Shown here piece after piece: positions 8,468 to 17,034 of a DNA stretch of 64,000 nucleotides (positions are counted from its first letter, which is position 1; each line of letters starts with the position of its first letter). The notes under the pieces were generated by a model. It was not told where the DNA came from. It worked only from the letters and a program-made list of their open reading frames with translations, and did no database searches. The DNA is from Neolewinella agarilytica (GTDB lineage: Bacteria; Bacteroidota; Bacteroidia; Chitinophagales; Saprospiraceae): the NCBI RefSeq assembly GCF_900110645.1, contig NZ_FOFB01000011.1, positions 62,001-126,000 on the forward strand. Reading direction: 5' to 3'. Position numbers and translations under genes: made by a program.

Positions 8468-9487
8468 ATGCATCGATTCCTTCCATTGTTAATTCTTCTT
8501 TTCCTCTTCGCTTGTAATGGGGAAACTTCACCTGAACGGGCTGTCACGGAAACGCCGGATTCCGGAGACCCGGCCATTAACGAACTCAATGCGGCCATCG
8601 CCGCTAATCCGGCTGACGCCGACCTCCTGGCCCAGCGCGCCACGATGTGGTACGACAAAGACAACTATGATGCCGCCATCGCTGACCTGCAGCGGGCTTT
8701 ACTCATCGATAGTACCAACATCAGCTACCACTACAACCTAAGCGATGTCTATCTCGATTACTACCGTAGCCGGCTTGCCCTGCGTACGCTGGAACGGGCC
8801 GCGCAACTTGAACCCAATAAGGTAGAGACCCAACTTCGCCTGGCGGAGACGCAGATCATCCTGAAGCAATATGATGATGCCTTTCAGTCACTCAATGAAG
8901 TGACGCGCCTGGACCCCCGCAACCCCGATGCTTATCTCTTACTAAGTGAGGCCTTCCTGGAAACGGGGGACACGGCCCGGGCCATTAAGGCCGCCGAAGA
9001 AGTGACCGAGATTGATCCGGATATGACGGACGCTTTCATCAGCCTCGGGCAGCTACTCTTCGCCAAGGGCCTGCCGCGTGCCGGCCAGTATTTCGATGCG
9101 GCGGTGGCCATTGATCCGGAAGATGCTTACGCCCTGCATGCTAAGGCAGATTATCTGCGGGATACAGAGCAAATCGATAAAGCCATTGAGACCTACCGGC
9201 GGGCTAGTCTGGTGGACCGGCAATACGTAGCCGGCTTTTTCAATGCAGGCCTGCTGTTAATGGAAATGGACAGCATCGAGCGCGCTTTTCGGGAGTTCGA
9301 CCTCGTAATCAAAAACGATCCGGTGCACATCAGGGGCTTTTTCTTCCGGGGCTACGCCAGTGAGTTACTGGGCAATCTGAAGGAGGCACAACAGGATTAT
9401 GAAGTCGCACTCCGCTATGCACCCGATTATGAACTGGCACTGGAAGGACTGAGCCGGGTAAAAACTTTCATGGATCAGAAGGAATAG
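8468..9487 (+). CDS. TPR-repeat lipoprotein
   Basis: The frame is open much further upstream, but the ATG at 8468 is chosen because it begins a lipoprotein signal (LLILLFLFAC, lipobox LFA|C at about residue 16). The upstream part merely reads through ftcD on the other strand. The mature protein of about 320 residues holds about eight tetratricopeptide repeats, shown by the recurring A...G....A......A...DP pattern, for example EPNKVETQLRLAETQ. TPR lipoproteins act as scaffolds at the inner face of the outer membrane or in the periplasm; no specific partner can be named. Confidence 0.85.
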   Translation: MHRFLPLLILLFLFACNGETSPERAVTETPDSGDPAINELNAAIAANPADADLLAQRATMWYDKDNYDAAIADLQRALLIDSTNISYHYNLSDVYLDYYRSRLALRTLERAAQLEPNKVETQLRLAETQIILKQYDDAFQSLNEVTRLDPRNPDAYLLLSEAFLETGDTARAIKAAEEVTEIDPDMTDAFISLGQLLFAKGLPRAGQYFDAAVAIDPEDAYALHAKADYLRDTEQIDKAIETYRRASLVDRQYVAGFFNAGLLLMEMDSIERAFREFDLVIKNDPVHIRGFFFRGYASELLGNLKEAQQDYEVALRYAPDYELALEGLSRVKTFMDQKE

Positions 9488-9488
9488 C

Positions 9489-9508
9489 GGCGCGGGACCG
9501 CAGGTGCA
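9489..9508 (+). repeat. Dispersed 18-bp motif, copy 1 (two extra bases)
   Basis: GGCGCGGGACCGCAGGTGCA directly follows the stop of the TPR lipoprotein gene. It matches the consensus GGCGCGGACGCAGGTGCA with two inserted bases. Confidence 0.7.
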
Positions 9509-9710
9509 ATAAAGGTTGAGGTCGCAGGGTTTTCAAAAGGGCCCGAATCGCCCACAAGTACACTGTACTAGCTATCTTGTCGGGCTGGCCGCTATTCAGC
9601 ACCCAACAGTAATCCCTGTTGTTAACTCCAGCCGCTAGCGGCGTGCCTCTTCCCTCACGGTAGCTACTATCCAACTAACATTACTACTATTACTATCACA
9701 CTACACCCCC

Positions 9711-10622
9711 ATGCACTTCCACGAGTTTCTCGCGCATCTCCGCCACCAGCGTCGTCTGAGTGAGCATACGGTCACGGCTTATTCGGGGGATCTGTCCCAA
9801 TTCGCGACCTTCTGCCTGGAAGAATATGACGTTACATCTCCCAAGGGGGTTAGCCGCGAACACATCAAGGCGTGGCTCGCCAGTCTGATGACGCAGGATT
9901 TGGCCGCTGCCTCCATCCGTCGAAAGCTATCCGCGCTCAAAGCCTTTTATGCTTACCGTCAGCAGCGGGGGCAGCAGCAGGAAAACCCCACCCTCCGCAT
10001 CCCTACCCCTAAACTGGGCCGTCGCCTGCCGGCGACCATCGCTGCGACCGACCTTAAACGTCTCTTTGCTGCCTTTCCGGACCCTACGCAAAACACTCAT
10101 TTCGGTTTGCTGAGGGACCATCTTCTGCTCGCCTTATTGTATCAGACGGGTATGCGCCGGGCGGAACTGATCGGACTTACGGAAACAGACATCGATCTTG
10201 ATAACCGACGGCTTACCGTTTTGGGAAAAGGGAATAAGCAGCGCTTGATTCCACTGGGCGGCGGTCTGACGGAAATTTTGGAGGCTTACGGGAGCCTGCG
10301 TGCCACTACTTTTCCGGATTTGGAGACTAATTCCTTGCTCCTGACGGACCGTGGGCGAAAAATTTATCCAAAATTCGTCTACAATACGGTGGTTACATAC
10401 CTGGAAGACTTTACCACTGAAGAAAGGAAGAGCCCACACGTTTTGCGGCATACTTTCGCTACACATTTGCTGGAAGGGGGCGCAGACCTCAATGCAGTAA
10501 AGGAATTATTGGGTCATGCGAATTTATCTGCTACTCAACTGTACACCCACAATAACGTGGCAAGGCTTAGAGAAATCTACCGTCAGGCCCATCCGGAAGG
10601 GGAAAAAAAGAAAGAAGAATGA
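9711..10622 (+). CDS. xerC: Tyrosine recombinase of the XerC/XerD type
   Basis: This 303-residue tyrosine recombinase has an N-terminal SAM-like DNA-binding domain (about residues 1-85, LSEHTVTAYSGDL) and a C-terminal catalytic domain. The catalytic residues are visible: R149 in TGMRRAEL, K in LGKGNKQR, H and R in HVLRHTFATH, H in LGHANLS, and Y in LYTH. The size is that of housekeeping Xer proteins, which resolve chromosome dimers at dif, rather than phage integrases. It stands next to the tRNA-tuf locus as in other Bacteroidota, although the ribosome-hibernation factor gene often found between them is absent here. XerC versus XerD cannot be decided. Confidence 0.88.
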   Translation: MHFHEFLAHLRHQRRLSEHTVTAYSGDLSQFATFCLEEYDVTSPKGVSREHIKAWLASLMTQDLAAASIRRKLSALKAFYAYRQQRGQQQENPTLRIPTPKLGRRLPATIAATDLKRLFAAFPDPTQNTHFGLLRDHLLLALLYQTGMRRAELIGLTETDIDLDNRRLTVLGKGNKQRLIPLGGGLTEILEAYGSLRATTFPDLETNSLLLTDRGRKIYPKFVYNTVVTYLEDFTTEERKSPHVLRHTFATHLLEGGADLNAVKELLGHANLSATQLYTHNNVARLREIYRQAHPEGEKKKEE

Positions 10623-10651
10623 ACTGCAACTAAAAAATAAATTCATACTGT

Positions 10652-10682
10652 TTTGTCAATTGTAAGAAAGGACTTACCTTTG
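10652..10682 (+). promoter_or_regulatory. Promoter of the tRNA cluster
   Basis: TTTG at 10652-10655, a 19-bp spacer and TACCTTTG at 10675-10682 form a textbook Bacteroidota promoter. It lies 62 bp before tRNA-Thr and should drive the tRNA cluster. Confidence 0.8.
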
Positions 10683-10726
10683 CAATCGCTTTTGGAAAAC
10701 GACCAAGAGTTTAGTTGAAAATCTGG

Positions 10727-10857
10727 TTCAGATTACTGATTTAAGCCGATATAGCTCAGTCTGGTAGAGCAGCTGATTTGTAATCAGCTGGTCGGCGGTT
10801 CGAATCCGTCTATCGGCTCTCATTTCTAGGAGGCCATGGCCTCGTTAGTAATCTGAA
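10727..10857. repeat. Inverted repeat enclosing tRNA-Thr
   Basis: TTCAGATTACTGA at 10727-10739 pairs with TTAGTAATCTGAA at 10845-10857, 12 of 13 bases being complementary. The arms enclose the tRNA-Thr gene and a 14-bp palindrome (GAGGCCATGGCCTC at 10830-10843). A processing stalk in the precursor RNA is the likely role. Confidence 0.6.
10745..10818 (+). tRNA. tRNA-Thr (anticodon TGT)
   Basis: The acceptor arms GCCGATA and TATCGGC pair fully. The D-arm is GCTC...GAGC. The anticodon loop TTTGTAA sits on a GCTGA/TCAGC stem, and the T-loop is TTCGAAT. CCA is not encoded. Confidence 0.97.
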
Positions 10858-10867
10858 AATTTTCACC

Positions 10868-10949
10868 GGGGGTGCGCTACAGTTGGAGAGGTAGGTTGGA
10901 CTGTAAATCCAATGTTTCGGCTGAGTAGGTTCGAATCCTACCACCCCCA
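10868..10949 (+). tRNA. tRNA-Tyr (anticodon GTA)
   Basis: The acceptor arms GGGGGTG and CACCCCC pair. The anticodon loop CTGTAAA sits on TTGGA/TCCAA. A long variable arm makes this a class II tRNA, as expected for bacterial Tyr. The T-arm is GTAGG/CCTAC. Confidence 0.96.
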
Positions 10950-11067
10950 CACCATATTAGATTGATGGTAAGATAGAAGTGATGAATTATGAGGTACTAC
11001 CGTAATACGGAGCTGCATGGTGGAACATGTGGTGTATCTTGTAACTTAAAGGTCTGTCAATCTACAA

Positions 11068-11140
11068 GCGGAAGTAGCTCAGTTGGTAGAGCATCAGCCT
11101 TCCAAGCTGAGGGTCGCGGGTTCGAGCCTCGTCTTCCGCT
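11068..11140 (+). tRNA. tRNA-Gly (anticodon TCC)
   Basis: The acceptor arms GCGGAAG and CTTCCGC pair. The anticodon loop CTTCCAA sits on TCAGC/GCTGA. The T-arm has two G-T wobbles but is intact. Confidence 0.97.
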
Positions 11141-11145
11141 CTAAA

Positions 11146-11167
11146 AGAAATCGCAACGGCGATTTCT
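11146..11167. terminator. Perfect hairpin between tRNA-Gly and tRNA-Thr
   Basis: AGAAATCGC and GCGATTTCT form a 9-bp stem with an AACG loop. It may be a processing or partial termination structure inside the tRNA transcript. Confidence 0.5.
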
Positions 11168-11188
11168 AATTAGACAAAATCACCATTT

Positions 11189-11260
<72 letters not shown>

Positions 11261-11290
11261 CATAGGGACAGCGGAAGGGTAGCCTTCTCT

Positions 11291-11356
11291 GGGGGCGCTT
11301 AGTTCAGCAGAGCGTAGCGACCACGACCTTGGGAGTAAATCTCACCGTTGGCTCAG
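11291..11356 (+). pseudogene. Decayed copy of tRNA-Thr(GGT)
   Basis: The stretch ends in AAATCTCACCGTTGGCTCA, an exact repeat of the 3' end of the intact tRNA-Thr(GGT) and its flank. The preceding part (TTAGTTCAGCAGAGC) still resembles a D-arm, but no anticodon stem can form. It looks like a broken duplicate or the scar of an element that integrated at the tRNA 3' end. Confidence 0.5.
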
Positions 11357-11473
11357 ACGATGGTACATCGTAACAAAATTAATCTTCGGCATCCGCTGAA
11401 GAAGGGGCGGCCGGGGTGCGGTTCGCATCCCTGACCAAACTAGTTTTTTAATCCCCTAAATGCTTAAGCTGAA

Positions 11474-12667
11474 ATGGCTAAGGAAACATTCAACAGAGAT
11501 AAGCCGCACGTAAACATCGGCACTATCGGTCACGTAGACCACGGTAAGACTACCCTTACGGCTGCGATCACTTCCGTTCTTGCGGATGCTGGTTCTGCTG
11601 CTAAAATGTCTTACGACAGCATTGACTCCGCTCCGGAAGAAAAGGAACGTGGTATCACGATTAACACGGCTCACGTTGAGTACGAGACGGCTAACCGTCA
11701 CTACGCTCACGTTGACTGCCCCGGCCACGCTGACTACGTAAAGAACATGGTAACGGGTGCTGCTCAGATGGACGGTGCTATCCTTGTAGTAGCTGCTACT
11801 GATGGCCCAATGCCTCAGACGCGCGAGCACATCCTCCTGGCTCGTCAGGTAGGTGTACCTAATATCGTAGTATTCATGAACAAGGCTGACCTTGTTGATG
11901 ATGAAGAAATGCTTGAGCTCGTAGAAATGGAAGTTCGCGAACTTCTTTCTGCTTACGATTATGATGGTGACAATGCCAGCATCGTAATTGGTTCTGCTCT
12001 TAAGGCTCTCGAAGGAGACGCTGACGGTGTTAAGCAGGTTCAAGACCTGATGGCTGCCGTTGACGCTGAAATCCCTGAGCCAGAGCGTCTGGTTGACCTT
12101 CCTTTCCTCATGCCTGTTGAGGACGTATTCTCTATCACTGGTCGTGGTACGGTTGCTACCGGACGTATCGAGCGTGGTGTTGTAAACGTAGGTGAAGCCG
12201 TTGATATCATCGGTATGCAGGAAACGGGCAAGAAGCTCTCTTCTACCATCACTGGTGTAGAGATGTTCCGTAAGATCCTCGATCGCGGTGAAGCTGGTGA
12301 TAACGCCGGTCTCCTCCTTCGTGGTATTGAAAAGACCGCTATCAAGCGTGGTATGGTAATCTGTAAGCCAGGTTCCGTAAAGCCACACACTAAGTTCAAG
12401 TGTGAGGTATACGTTCTCTCTAAGGACGAAGGTGGCCGTCACACGCCATTCTTCAACGGCTACCGCCCACAGTTCTACTTCCGTACCACGGACGTAACTG
12501 GTGACGTGAAGCTGCCTGAGAACGTTGAAATGGTAATGCCAGGTGACAACGTTACCCTGGAAGTTACTCTCCTCAACGAGATCGCCATGGAGAAAGGTCT
12601 CCGCTTCGCTATCCGCGAAGGTGGCCGTACCGTTGGTGCCGGTCAGGTAACTGAAATCCTCGACTAA
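11474..12667 (+). CDS. tuf: Elongation factor Tu
   Basis: This 397-residue GTPase delivers aminoacyl-tRNA to the ribosome. The G1 loop GHVDHGKT (about residues 19-26), G3 DCPGH and G4 NKAD are present, followed by the two beta-barrel domains (for example GRGTVATGR) and the C-terminal VGAGQVTEI. Length is typical. The codon choice is highly biased, as in strongly expressed genes. A perfect 16-bp hairpin terminator follows. The gene lies in the conserved tRNA-tuf-tRNA(Trp)-secE order. Confidence 0.99.
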   Translation: MAKETFNRDKPHVNIGTIGHVDHGKTTLTAAITSVLADAGSAAKMSYDSIDSAPEEKERGITINTAHVEYETANRHYAHVDCPGHADYVKNMVTGAAQMDGAILVVAATDGPMPQTREHILLARQVGVPNIVVFMNKADLVDDEEMLELVEMEVRELLSAYDYDGDNASIVIGSALKALEGDADGVKQVQDLMAAVDAEIPEPERLVDLPFLMPVEDVFSITGRGTVATGRIERGVVNVGEAVDIIGMQETGKKLSSTITGVEMFRKILDRGEAGDNAGLLLRGIEKTAIKRGMVICKPGSVKPHTKFKCEVYVLSKDEGGRHTPFFNGYRPQFYFRTTDVTGDVKLPENVEMVMPGDNVTLEVTLLNEIAMEKGLRFAIREGGRTVGAGQVTEILD

Positions 12668-12711
12668 TATGCCTTAGGGCTTTATCGCCCAGGCTTATAA
12701 GTCTTCCTATT

Positions 12712-12751
12712 GTGAAAGTTAAGTACCTAACTGCGGGTACTTAACTTTCAC
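12712..12751 (+). terminator. Rho-independent terminator of tuf
   Basis: GTGAAAGTTAAGTACC and its exact complement form a 16-bp stem with an 8-nt loop, followed by TTTCTT, 45 bp after the tuf stop. Confidence 0.85.
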
Positions 12752-12767
12752 TTTCTTAGGAATTGTG

Positions 12768-12775
12768 TACTTTTG
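12768..12775 (+). promoter_or_regulatory. -7 box for the tRNA-Trp array and secE operon
   Basis: TACTTTTG is a perfect TAnnTTTG element between the tuf terminator and the repeat array. It would transcribe all six array units, tRNA-Trp and probably secE-nusG-rpl. Confidence 0.65.
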
Positions 12776-12825
12776 CAGCCGCTTAGCGACGCAAAATGTC
12801 TCTTGAGGAGTAAAATCCTCTTCCC

Positions 12826-13530
12826 AAACCTTGAACGTAAGGTTTGAATTTATTTACGGGCGTAGCTCAATGGTCAGCACACTGTCTCCAACCGCCGTAA
12901 GGCAGCCGCGAACAGCGCAACCATCAGGCTGGGTCCCAGACCTTGAACGTAAGGTTTGAATTTATTTACGGGCGTAGCTCAATTGGTCAGCACACTGTCT
13001 CCAACCGCCGTAAGGCAGCCGCGAACAGCGCAACCATCAGGCTGGGTCCCAAACCTTGAACGTAAGGTTTGAATTTATCTACGGGCGTAGCTCAATTGGT
13101 CAGCACACTGTCTCCAACCGCCGTAAGGCAGCCGCGAACAGCGCAACCATCAGGCTGGGTCCCAAACCTTGAACGTAAGGTTTGAATTTATCTACGGGCG
13201 TAGCTCAATTGGTCAGCACACTGTCTCCAACCGCCGTAAGGCAGCCGCGAACAGCGCAACCATCAGGCTGGGTCCCAGACCTTGAACGTAAGGTTTGAAT
13301 TTATTTACGGGCGTAGCTCAATGGTCAGCATACTGTCTCCAACCGCCGTAAGGCAGCCGCGAACAGCGCAACCATCAGGCTGGGTCCCAGACCTTGAACG
13401 TAAGGTTTGAATTTATTTACGGGCGTAGCTCAATGGTCAGCATACTGTCTCCAACCGCCGTAAGGCAGCCGCGAACAGCGCAACCATCAGGCTGGGTCCC
13501 AGACCTTGAACGTAAGGTTTGAATTTATTT
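12826..13530 (+). repeat. Six tandem units of a 5'-half tRNA-Trp with insertion and hairpin
   Basis: The tRNA-like part of each unit begins with ACGGGCGTAGCTCAA at 12856, 12968, 13081, 13194, 13307 and 13419, giving a period of 112 or 113 bp. The seventh start, 13531, is the real tRNA-Trp. Each unit holds: a hairpin (AAACCTT-GAACGT-AAGGTTT), the tRNA-Trp acceptor 5' strand, D-arm and TCTCCA of the anticodon loop, an insert with CCGTAAGGCAGCCGCGAAC, and a GGCTGGG remnant. The 3' acceptor strand CGCCCGT is absent from all six, so none can fold as a tRNA. Units differ mainly at AATGG/AATTGG, CACACTG/CATACTG and AAACC/AGACC; the last keeps pairing through a G-T wobble. Confidence 0.95.
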
Positions 13531-13603
13531 ACGGGCGTAGCTCAATTGGTAGAGCACTGGTCTCCAAAACCAGCGGCTGGGAGTTCGAGTCTCTCCGCCC
13601 GTG
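13531..13603 (+). tRNA. tRNA-Trp (anticodon CCA)
   Basis: The acceptor arms ACGGGCG and CGCCCGT pair fully, the D-arm is GCTC/GAGC, the anticodon loop is CTCCAAA on CTGGT/ACCAG, and the T-loop is TTCGAGT. This is the only complete copy after six degenerate units. Its position between tuf and secE is conserved in Bacteroidota. Confidence 0.97.
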
Positions 13604-13667
13604 CAAATATCCGGCTTAACGAAGCTGGATTATTTAAAAGAATAGGCAGGAAAGATTTCTTCCCCCC

Positions 13668-13784
13668 AGCACTTAGCCTCCAACTGCCGAAGGCAGCCGC
13701 GAAGCTAAATCAGCGGCTGGGAGTTCGAACTTAGCGAAGCGGTCTCACGGCCCGACGCAGTCGGGCGTAATCTCTCCTCCCGTG
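13668..13784 (+). pseudogene. tRNA-Trp copy broken by two hairpin insertions
   Basis: Segments of tRNA-Trp appear in order: AGCACT, CTCCAA, CAGCGGCTGGGAGTTCGA, and CTCTCCTCCCGTG. They are interrupted after the anticodon by CTGCCGAAGGCAG plus GCCGCGAAGC, and within the T-loop by about 43 bp containing CCCGAC-GCA-GTCGGG. Both inserts are hairpin-forming. The first carries a 19-bp core found exactly in the giant RHS gene (40986-41004). Confidence 0.75.
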
Positions 13785-13798
13785 CAAACATTACAAAA

Positions 13799-13993
13799 AT
13801 GGACAAATTAGGACTATACCTGCGGGAAAGCTATAACGAACTGGTTCACAATGTGACCTGGCCTAGCTATGGTACCCTTCAGACTAATACTATCCTCGTC
13901 CTTGTAGGCTCGGCGATTTTTGCTCTGCTCATCTTCGTTATGGATGTGGTTTGGCAGTTTGTCGTTGATTTCGTTTACGGACTAAGCCTCTGA
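13799..13993 (+). CDS. secE: Preprotein translocase subunit SecE
   Basis: This 64-residue single-span membrane protein is a core part of the SecYEG channel. The amphipathic N-terminal helix with the family motif NVTWPS (about residues 18-23) precedes one transmembrane helix (TILVLVGSAIFALLIFVMDVV). Small bacterial SecE proteins of this size are normal. It starts 195 bp after tRNA-Trp and is followed 12 bp later by nusG, the usual pair. Confidence 0.95.
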   Translation: MDKLGLYLRESYNELVHNVTWPSYGTLQTNTILVLVGSAIFALLIFVMDVVWQFVVDFVYGLSL

Positions 13994-14005
13994 TAAAAAA
14001 GGATA

Positions 14006-14548
14006 ATGGCAGTAACTAAGTGGTACTCTCTGCGGGTAATCAGCGGTAAGGAGAAGAAGATCAAAGAGCGGATCGAGAAAGAGATTCAGCGCAATCAGTG
14101 GGAAAACCATGTGATGAAGATCATCGTGCCTACGGAGAAGGTATATAAAATCCGTGGTGGCAAGAAGGTCATCTCTGATCGTAACATCCTTCCTGGGTAT
14201 ATTCTTGTAGAAGCAGATCCCTATGCACTGAACGCAGAACTCGTTGATGCGATTACCAGTCTGCCCAATGTCATTCACTTCCTCGGCAGAAGCGAGCCGA
14301 TCCCGATGCGGGACTCTGAAGCTAACCGTCTGCTCGGTAAAGTTGACGAGAGTCTGGAAGCTGCCGATACGATGATCGAGCCCTTCATCGAAGGTGAAAC
14401 GGTCAAAATTATTGATGGCCCGTTCAACGAGTTTGTTGGCGATATCCAGGAAGTAAACGAAGAAAAGAAGAAGCTAAAAGTGATCGTAAAGATCTTTGGC
14501 CGTGGCACTGAAGTTGAACTCAACTTCATGCAGGTCGAGAAGCAATAA
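14006..14548 (+). CDS. nusG: Transcription termination/antitermination factor NusG
   Basis: This 180-residue protein has an N-terminal NGN domain (KWYSLRVISGKEKKI; ILPGYILVEA) that binds RNA polymerase, and a C-terminal KOW domain (about residues 125-178; IDGPFNEFVGDIQEV) that contacts Rho or ribosomal protein S10. The segment LPNVIHFLG is typical. It forms a tight pair with secE and precedes rplK by 85 bp. Confidence 0.97.
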   Translation: MAVTKWYSLRVISGKEKKIKERIEKEIQRNQWENHVMKIIVPTEKVYKIRGGKKVISDRNILPGYILVEADPYALNAELVDAITSLPNVIHFLGRSEPIPMRDSEANRLLGKVDESLEAADTMIEPFIEGETVKIIDGPFNEFVGDIQEVNEEKKKLKVIVKIFGRGTEVELNFMQVEKQ

Positions 14549-14633
14549 ATTAATACCCCGAATAATTCCAAACGTCGGAGGAACGGTCTGATCTCGTCAT
14601 TCTGTTCCGTCAGCACGACACAAATAAGCTACT

Positions 14634-15080
14634 ATGGCTAAGGAAGTAGAAACTTTCATCAAATTACAGGTCCGCGGTGGTGGTGCTAACCCAGCTCCTC
14701 CGGTAGGTCCGGCTCTCGGTGCCAAGGGAGTCAACATCATGGAATTCTGTAAGCGCTTTAACGCCGCTACACAGGATCAGCAGGGAAAAGTTCTCCCGGT
14801 TGTTATTTCCGTGTACAAAGACAAGTCTTTTGACTTTATCATCAAGACGCCACCAGCGGCCATCCAGCTGTTGGAAGCATCTAAGCTCAAGAAGGGCTCT
14901 CAGGAATCTAACCGGATTAAGGTTGGTAGTGTAACCTGGGATCAGGTTCGGACCATTGCAGAAAGCAAAATGGTCGACCTCAACTGCTTCACCGTTGAAA
15001 GCGGAATGAAGATGGTGGCGGGTACTGCTCGCTCCATGGGTATCACCATCAGCGGTGATGCTCCCTGGGATGCTAACTAA
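14634..15080 (+). CDS. rplK: 50S ribosomal protein L11
   Basis: This 148-residue protein is part of the GTPase-associated centre of the large subunit. The N-terminal proline-rich [20 protein letters not shown] is diagnostic, and the C-terminal RNA-binding part ends with RSMGITI. Order nusG-rplK-rplA-rplJ-rplL is conserved. Confidence 0.98.
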   Translation: MAKEVETFIKLQVRGGGANPAPPVGPALGAKGVNIMEFCKRFNAATQDQQGKVLPVVISVYKDKSFDFIIKTPPAAIQLLEASKLKKGSQESNRIKVGSVTWDQVRTIAESKMVDLNCFTVESGMKMVAGTARSMGITISGDAPWDAN

Positions 15081-15224
15081 ACCAATCGTTTAGTCGCAAG
15101 GCCTTCCGTTCGGCACAACGAACGATCGAAATCAGAATCATAACGCTGGTCATCTTTAAGGTGTCTGGCAGAAGGGAGCGCAACCTTAGGGAAGCGCGTC
15201 ATTTACCTCAAATTTTTAATTATT
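15081..15224 (+). other. rplK-rplA spacer
   Basis: The 144-bp gap is unusually long for these paired genes. It is transcribed with the operon and could hold a leader structure, but I see no perfect hairpin in it. An L1-binding autoregulatory site upstream of rplA is possible and unproven. Confidence 0.3.
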
Positions 15225-15917
15225 ATGGCAAAACTTAGTAAAGCACGGAAAGCCGCTGCCGAAAAGGTCGATGTCGACAAGCAGTACAGCCTCACCGAGG
15301 CCACGGCCCTTGTAAAGAAGGTCAACACTGCCAAGTTCAATGCATCGGTTGACGTACACGTACGTCTCGGAATCGACCCCCGTAAGGCTGATCAGGCGCT
15401 GCGTGGTACCGTTACCCTGCCTCACGGCACGGGAAAAACCAAGCGCGTTGTGGCATTCGTAACTCCCGATAAGGAGCAGGAAGCACTCGATGCGGGTGCT
15501 GACTTCGCCGGCCTCGATGAGCTGGTAACCAAAGTAAACGACGGATGGACCGACTTCGACGTTGTAGTGGCAATGCCACAGACGATGGCAAAGGTTGGTC
15601 GTCTTGGTCGCGTTCTTGGTCCTCGTGGCCTGATGCCAAACCCTAAGACGGGCACGGTAACTATGGACGTAGCTCAGGCAATTGCTGACGTAAAGGGTGG
15701 TAAGATCGCCTTCCGGGTAGACAAGTTCGGTATCGTTCACAGTAGCATCGGTCGCGTCGAGTTCACCCCCGAGCAGCTGAAGGACAATGCTAACGAACTA
15801 CTGGGAACTCTGGTACGGATGAAGCCATCCAGTGCTAAAGGTACCTACATGAAATCTGTTACCATGTGCTCTACCATGAGCCCAGGTATCAAGATCGATC
15901 CGAAAACCATTGCTTAA
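15225..15917 (+). CDS. rplA: 50S ribosomal protein L1
   Basis: This 230-residue protein of the L1 stalk shows the conserved [15 protein letters not shown] segment (about residues 128-142) and the preceding [16 protein letters not shown]1 is also the usual translational repressor of its own operon. It ends 22 bp before rplJ. Confidence 0.98.
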   Translation: MAKLSKARKAAAEKVDVDKQYSLTEATALVKKVNTAKFNASVDVHVRLGIDPRKADQALRGTVTLPHGTGKTKRVVAFVTPDKEQEALDAGADFAGLDELVTKVNDGWTDFDVVVAMPQTMAKVGRLGRVLGPRGLMPNPKTGTVTMDVAQAIADVKGGKIAFRVDKFGIVHSSIGRVEFTPEQLKDNANELLGTLVRMKPSSAKGTYMKSVTMCSTMSPGIKIDPKTIA

Positions 15918-15939
15918 CCGTCCCTCAAACTAACTTACC

Positions 15940-16470
15940 ATGACTAAGACAGAAAAAGGAGCGGCAATCGAGCAGCTCAAGGAGCGATTTGAGAACAATG
16001 AGTTTTTCTACATCGCTGACGCTTCTACCATGACCGCTGAGAAGACCACCGAACTGCGTGGTATGCTCTTCGAGAAAGGTATTTCCATGCAGGTTGTTAA
16101 AAACACTCTGGCCCGTAAGGCGCTGGAGGCCCTGCCGGAGGAAAATAACTACAGTGCCGTTTTTGACGCACTTAAAGGCCCCACGGCCATCATGTTCACG
16201 GAAGTAGCCAATGCGCCCGCTAAAGTGATCAAGGAATTCCGTGGAGCGGACGGTGAACGTCCGATTCTGAAAGCCGCCTACATCGCAAGTTCCGTTTACA
16301 CCGGTGACGAACAGCTTGACGCTCTCGCTAAGCTAAAGTCCCGCGAAGAAATGATCTCCGATGTGCTTACGCTTCTCCAGAGCCCCATGCAGAACCTGCT
16401 TGGTGCCCTCAACAGTGGCGGCAGCAAAATTGCTGGCATTCTCAAGACGCTCGAAGAGCGCGAAGCATAA
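15940..16470 (+). CDS. rplJ: 50S ribosomal protein L10
   Basis: This 176-residue stalk base protein anchors L7/L12 dimers through its C-terminal helix (LLQSPMQNLLGALNSGG). N-terminal features such as VVKNTLARKAL are typical. The gap of only 22 bp to rplA leaves no room for the L10-leader structure seen upstream of rplJ in some bacteria. Confidence 0.96.
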   Translation: MTKTEKGAAIEQLKERFENNEFFYIADASTMTAEKTTELRGMLFEKGISMQVVKNTLARKALEALPEENNYSAVFDALKGPTAIMFTEVANAPAKVIKEFRGADGERPILKAAYIASSVYTGDEQLDALAKLKSREEMISDVLTLLQSPMQNLLGALNSGGSKIAGILKTLEEREA

Positions 16471-16604
16471 TCAAAAGCGTTTTCAGGGCTTCCCGCCTGA
16501 GAGGAGCAACCTGCTTAACCATTTGACTGCTTGAATTAATCCATTTGGCTTCCAAGCTGATATACGCGATCTACTCGTAAATCACTTTTAAATACTTTTT
16601 TATT
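16471..16604 (+). other. rplJ-rplL spacer
   Basis: The 134-bp gap has no gene. It ends in an A/T-rich TTTTTTATT before the ATG. No strong dyad is obvious. Confidence 0.35.
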
Positions 16605-16982
16605 ATGGCAGATGTAAAATCAATCGCCGAATCACTCGTAGGACTTACCATTAAGGAAGTTACCGAGCTCGTAACTATTATGAAGGATGAGTATGGCATC
16701 GAGCCTGCTGCCGCAGCTGTCGCCGTCGCCGGTGGTGGTGGAGGTGGTGGTGATGAAGCTGCTGCTGCTAAGACTGACTTCGACATCGTTCTTGAATCTG
16801 CCGGTGGCAGCAAGCTCAAGGTGGTGAAGGAAGTTAAGTCACTCCTCGGTCTTGGCCTCAAAGAAGCTAAAGAACTGGTTGACGGTGCTCCCGCTACGAT
16901 TAAGGAAGGCGTTGCCAAGGATGAAGCCGAAAGCATCAAAGCTGCTCTTGAAGAAGCTGGTGCTACGGTTGAACTGAAGTAA
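16605..16982 (+). CDS. rplL: 50S ribosomal protein L7/L12
   Basis: This 125-residue acidic stalk protein recruits translation factors. The N-terminal dimerisation helix is followed by an Ala/Gly-rich hinge (about residues 36-58) containing seven consecutive glycines, and then the C-terminal factor-binding domain (KIAV-type surface; [13 protein letters not shown]). The glycine run makes this hinge more flexible-looking than the usual Ala/Pro hinge. Confidence 0.98.
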   Translation: MADVKSIAESLVGLTIKEVTELVTIMKDEYGIEPAAAAVAVAGGGGGGGDEAAAAKTDFDIVLESAGGSKLKVVKEVKSLLGLGLKEAKELVDGAPATIKEGVAKDEAESIKAALEEAGATVELK

Positions 16983-17008
16983 TTCAGTTCCCTACCCAAG
17001 AAATAGAT

Positions 17009-17034
17009 GGGGGCGAAGCCTCGGCCTCGCCCCC
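17009..17034 (+). terminator. rplL terminator or attenuator
   Basis: GGGGGCGA and TCGCCCCC form a perfect 8-bp GC-rich stem 26 bp after rplL, followed by a T-rich tract. Because rpoB lies downstream on the same strand, it may act as an attenuator that reduces rpoBC relative to L7/L12. Confidence 0.7.

Noticed and set aside
11456..12442. 328-codon open frame opposite tuf
   Set aside because: Antisense to EF-Tu and made of repetitive Val/Thr/Ser-rich sequence; the sense gene is certain.
12826..13530. CRISPR array
   Set aside because: The period is regular, but the whole 112-bp unit is repeated without unique spacers, no cas gene is near, and the unit derives from tRNA-Trp.
13519..13734. 71-codon frame with GVAQLVEHWSPKPAAGSSSL
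   Set aside because: This is the well-known false protein from translating a tRNA-Trp gene.
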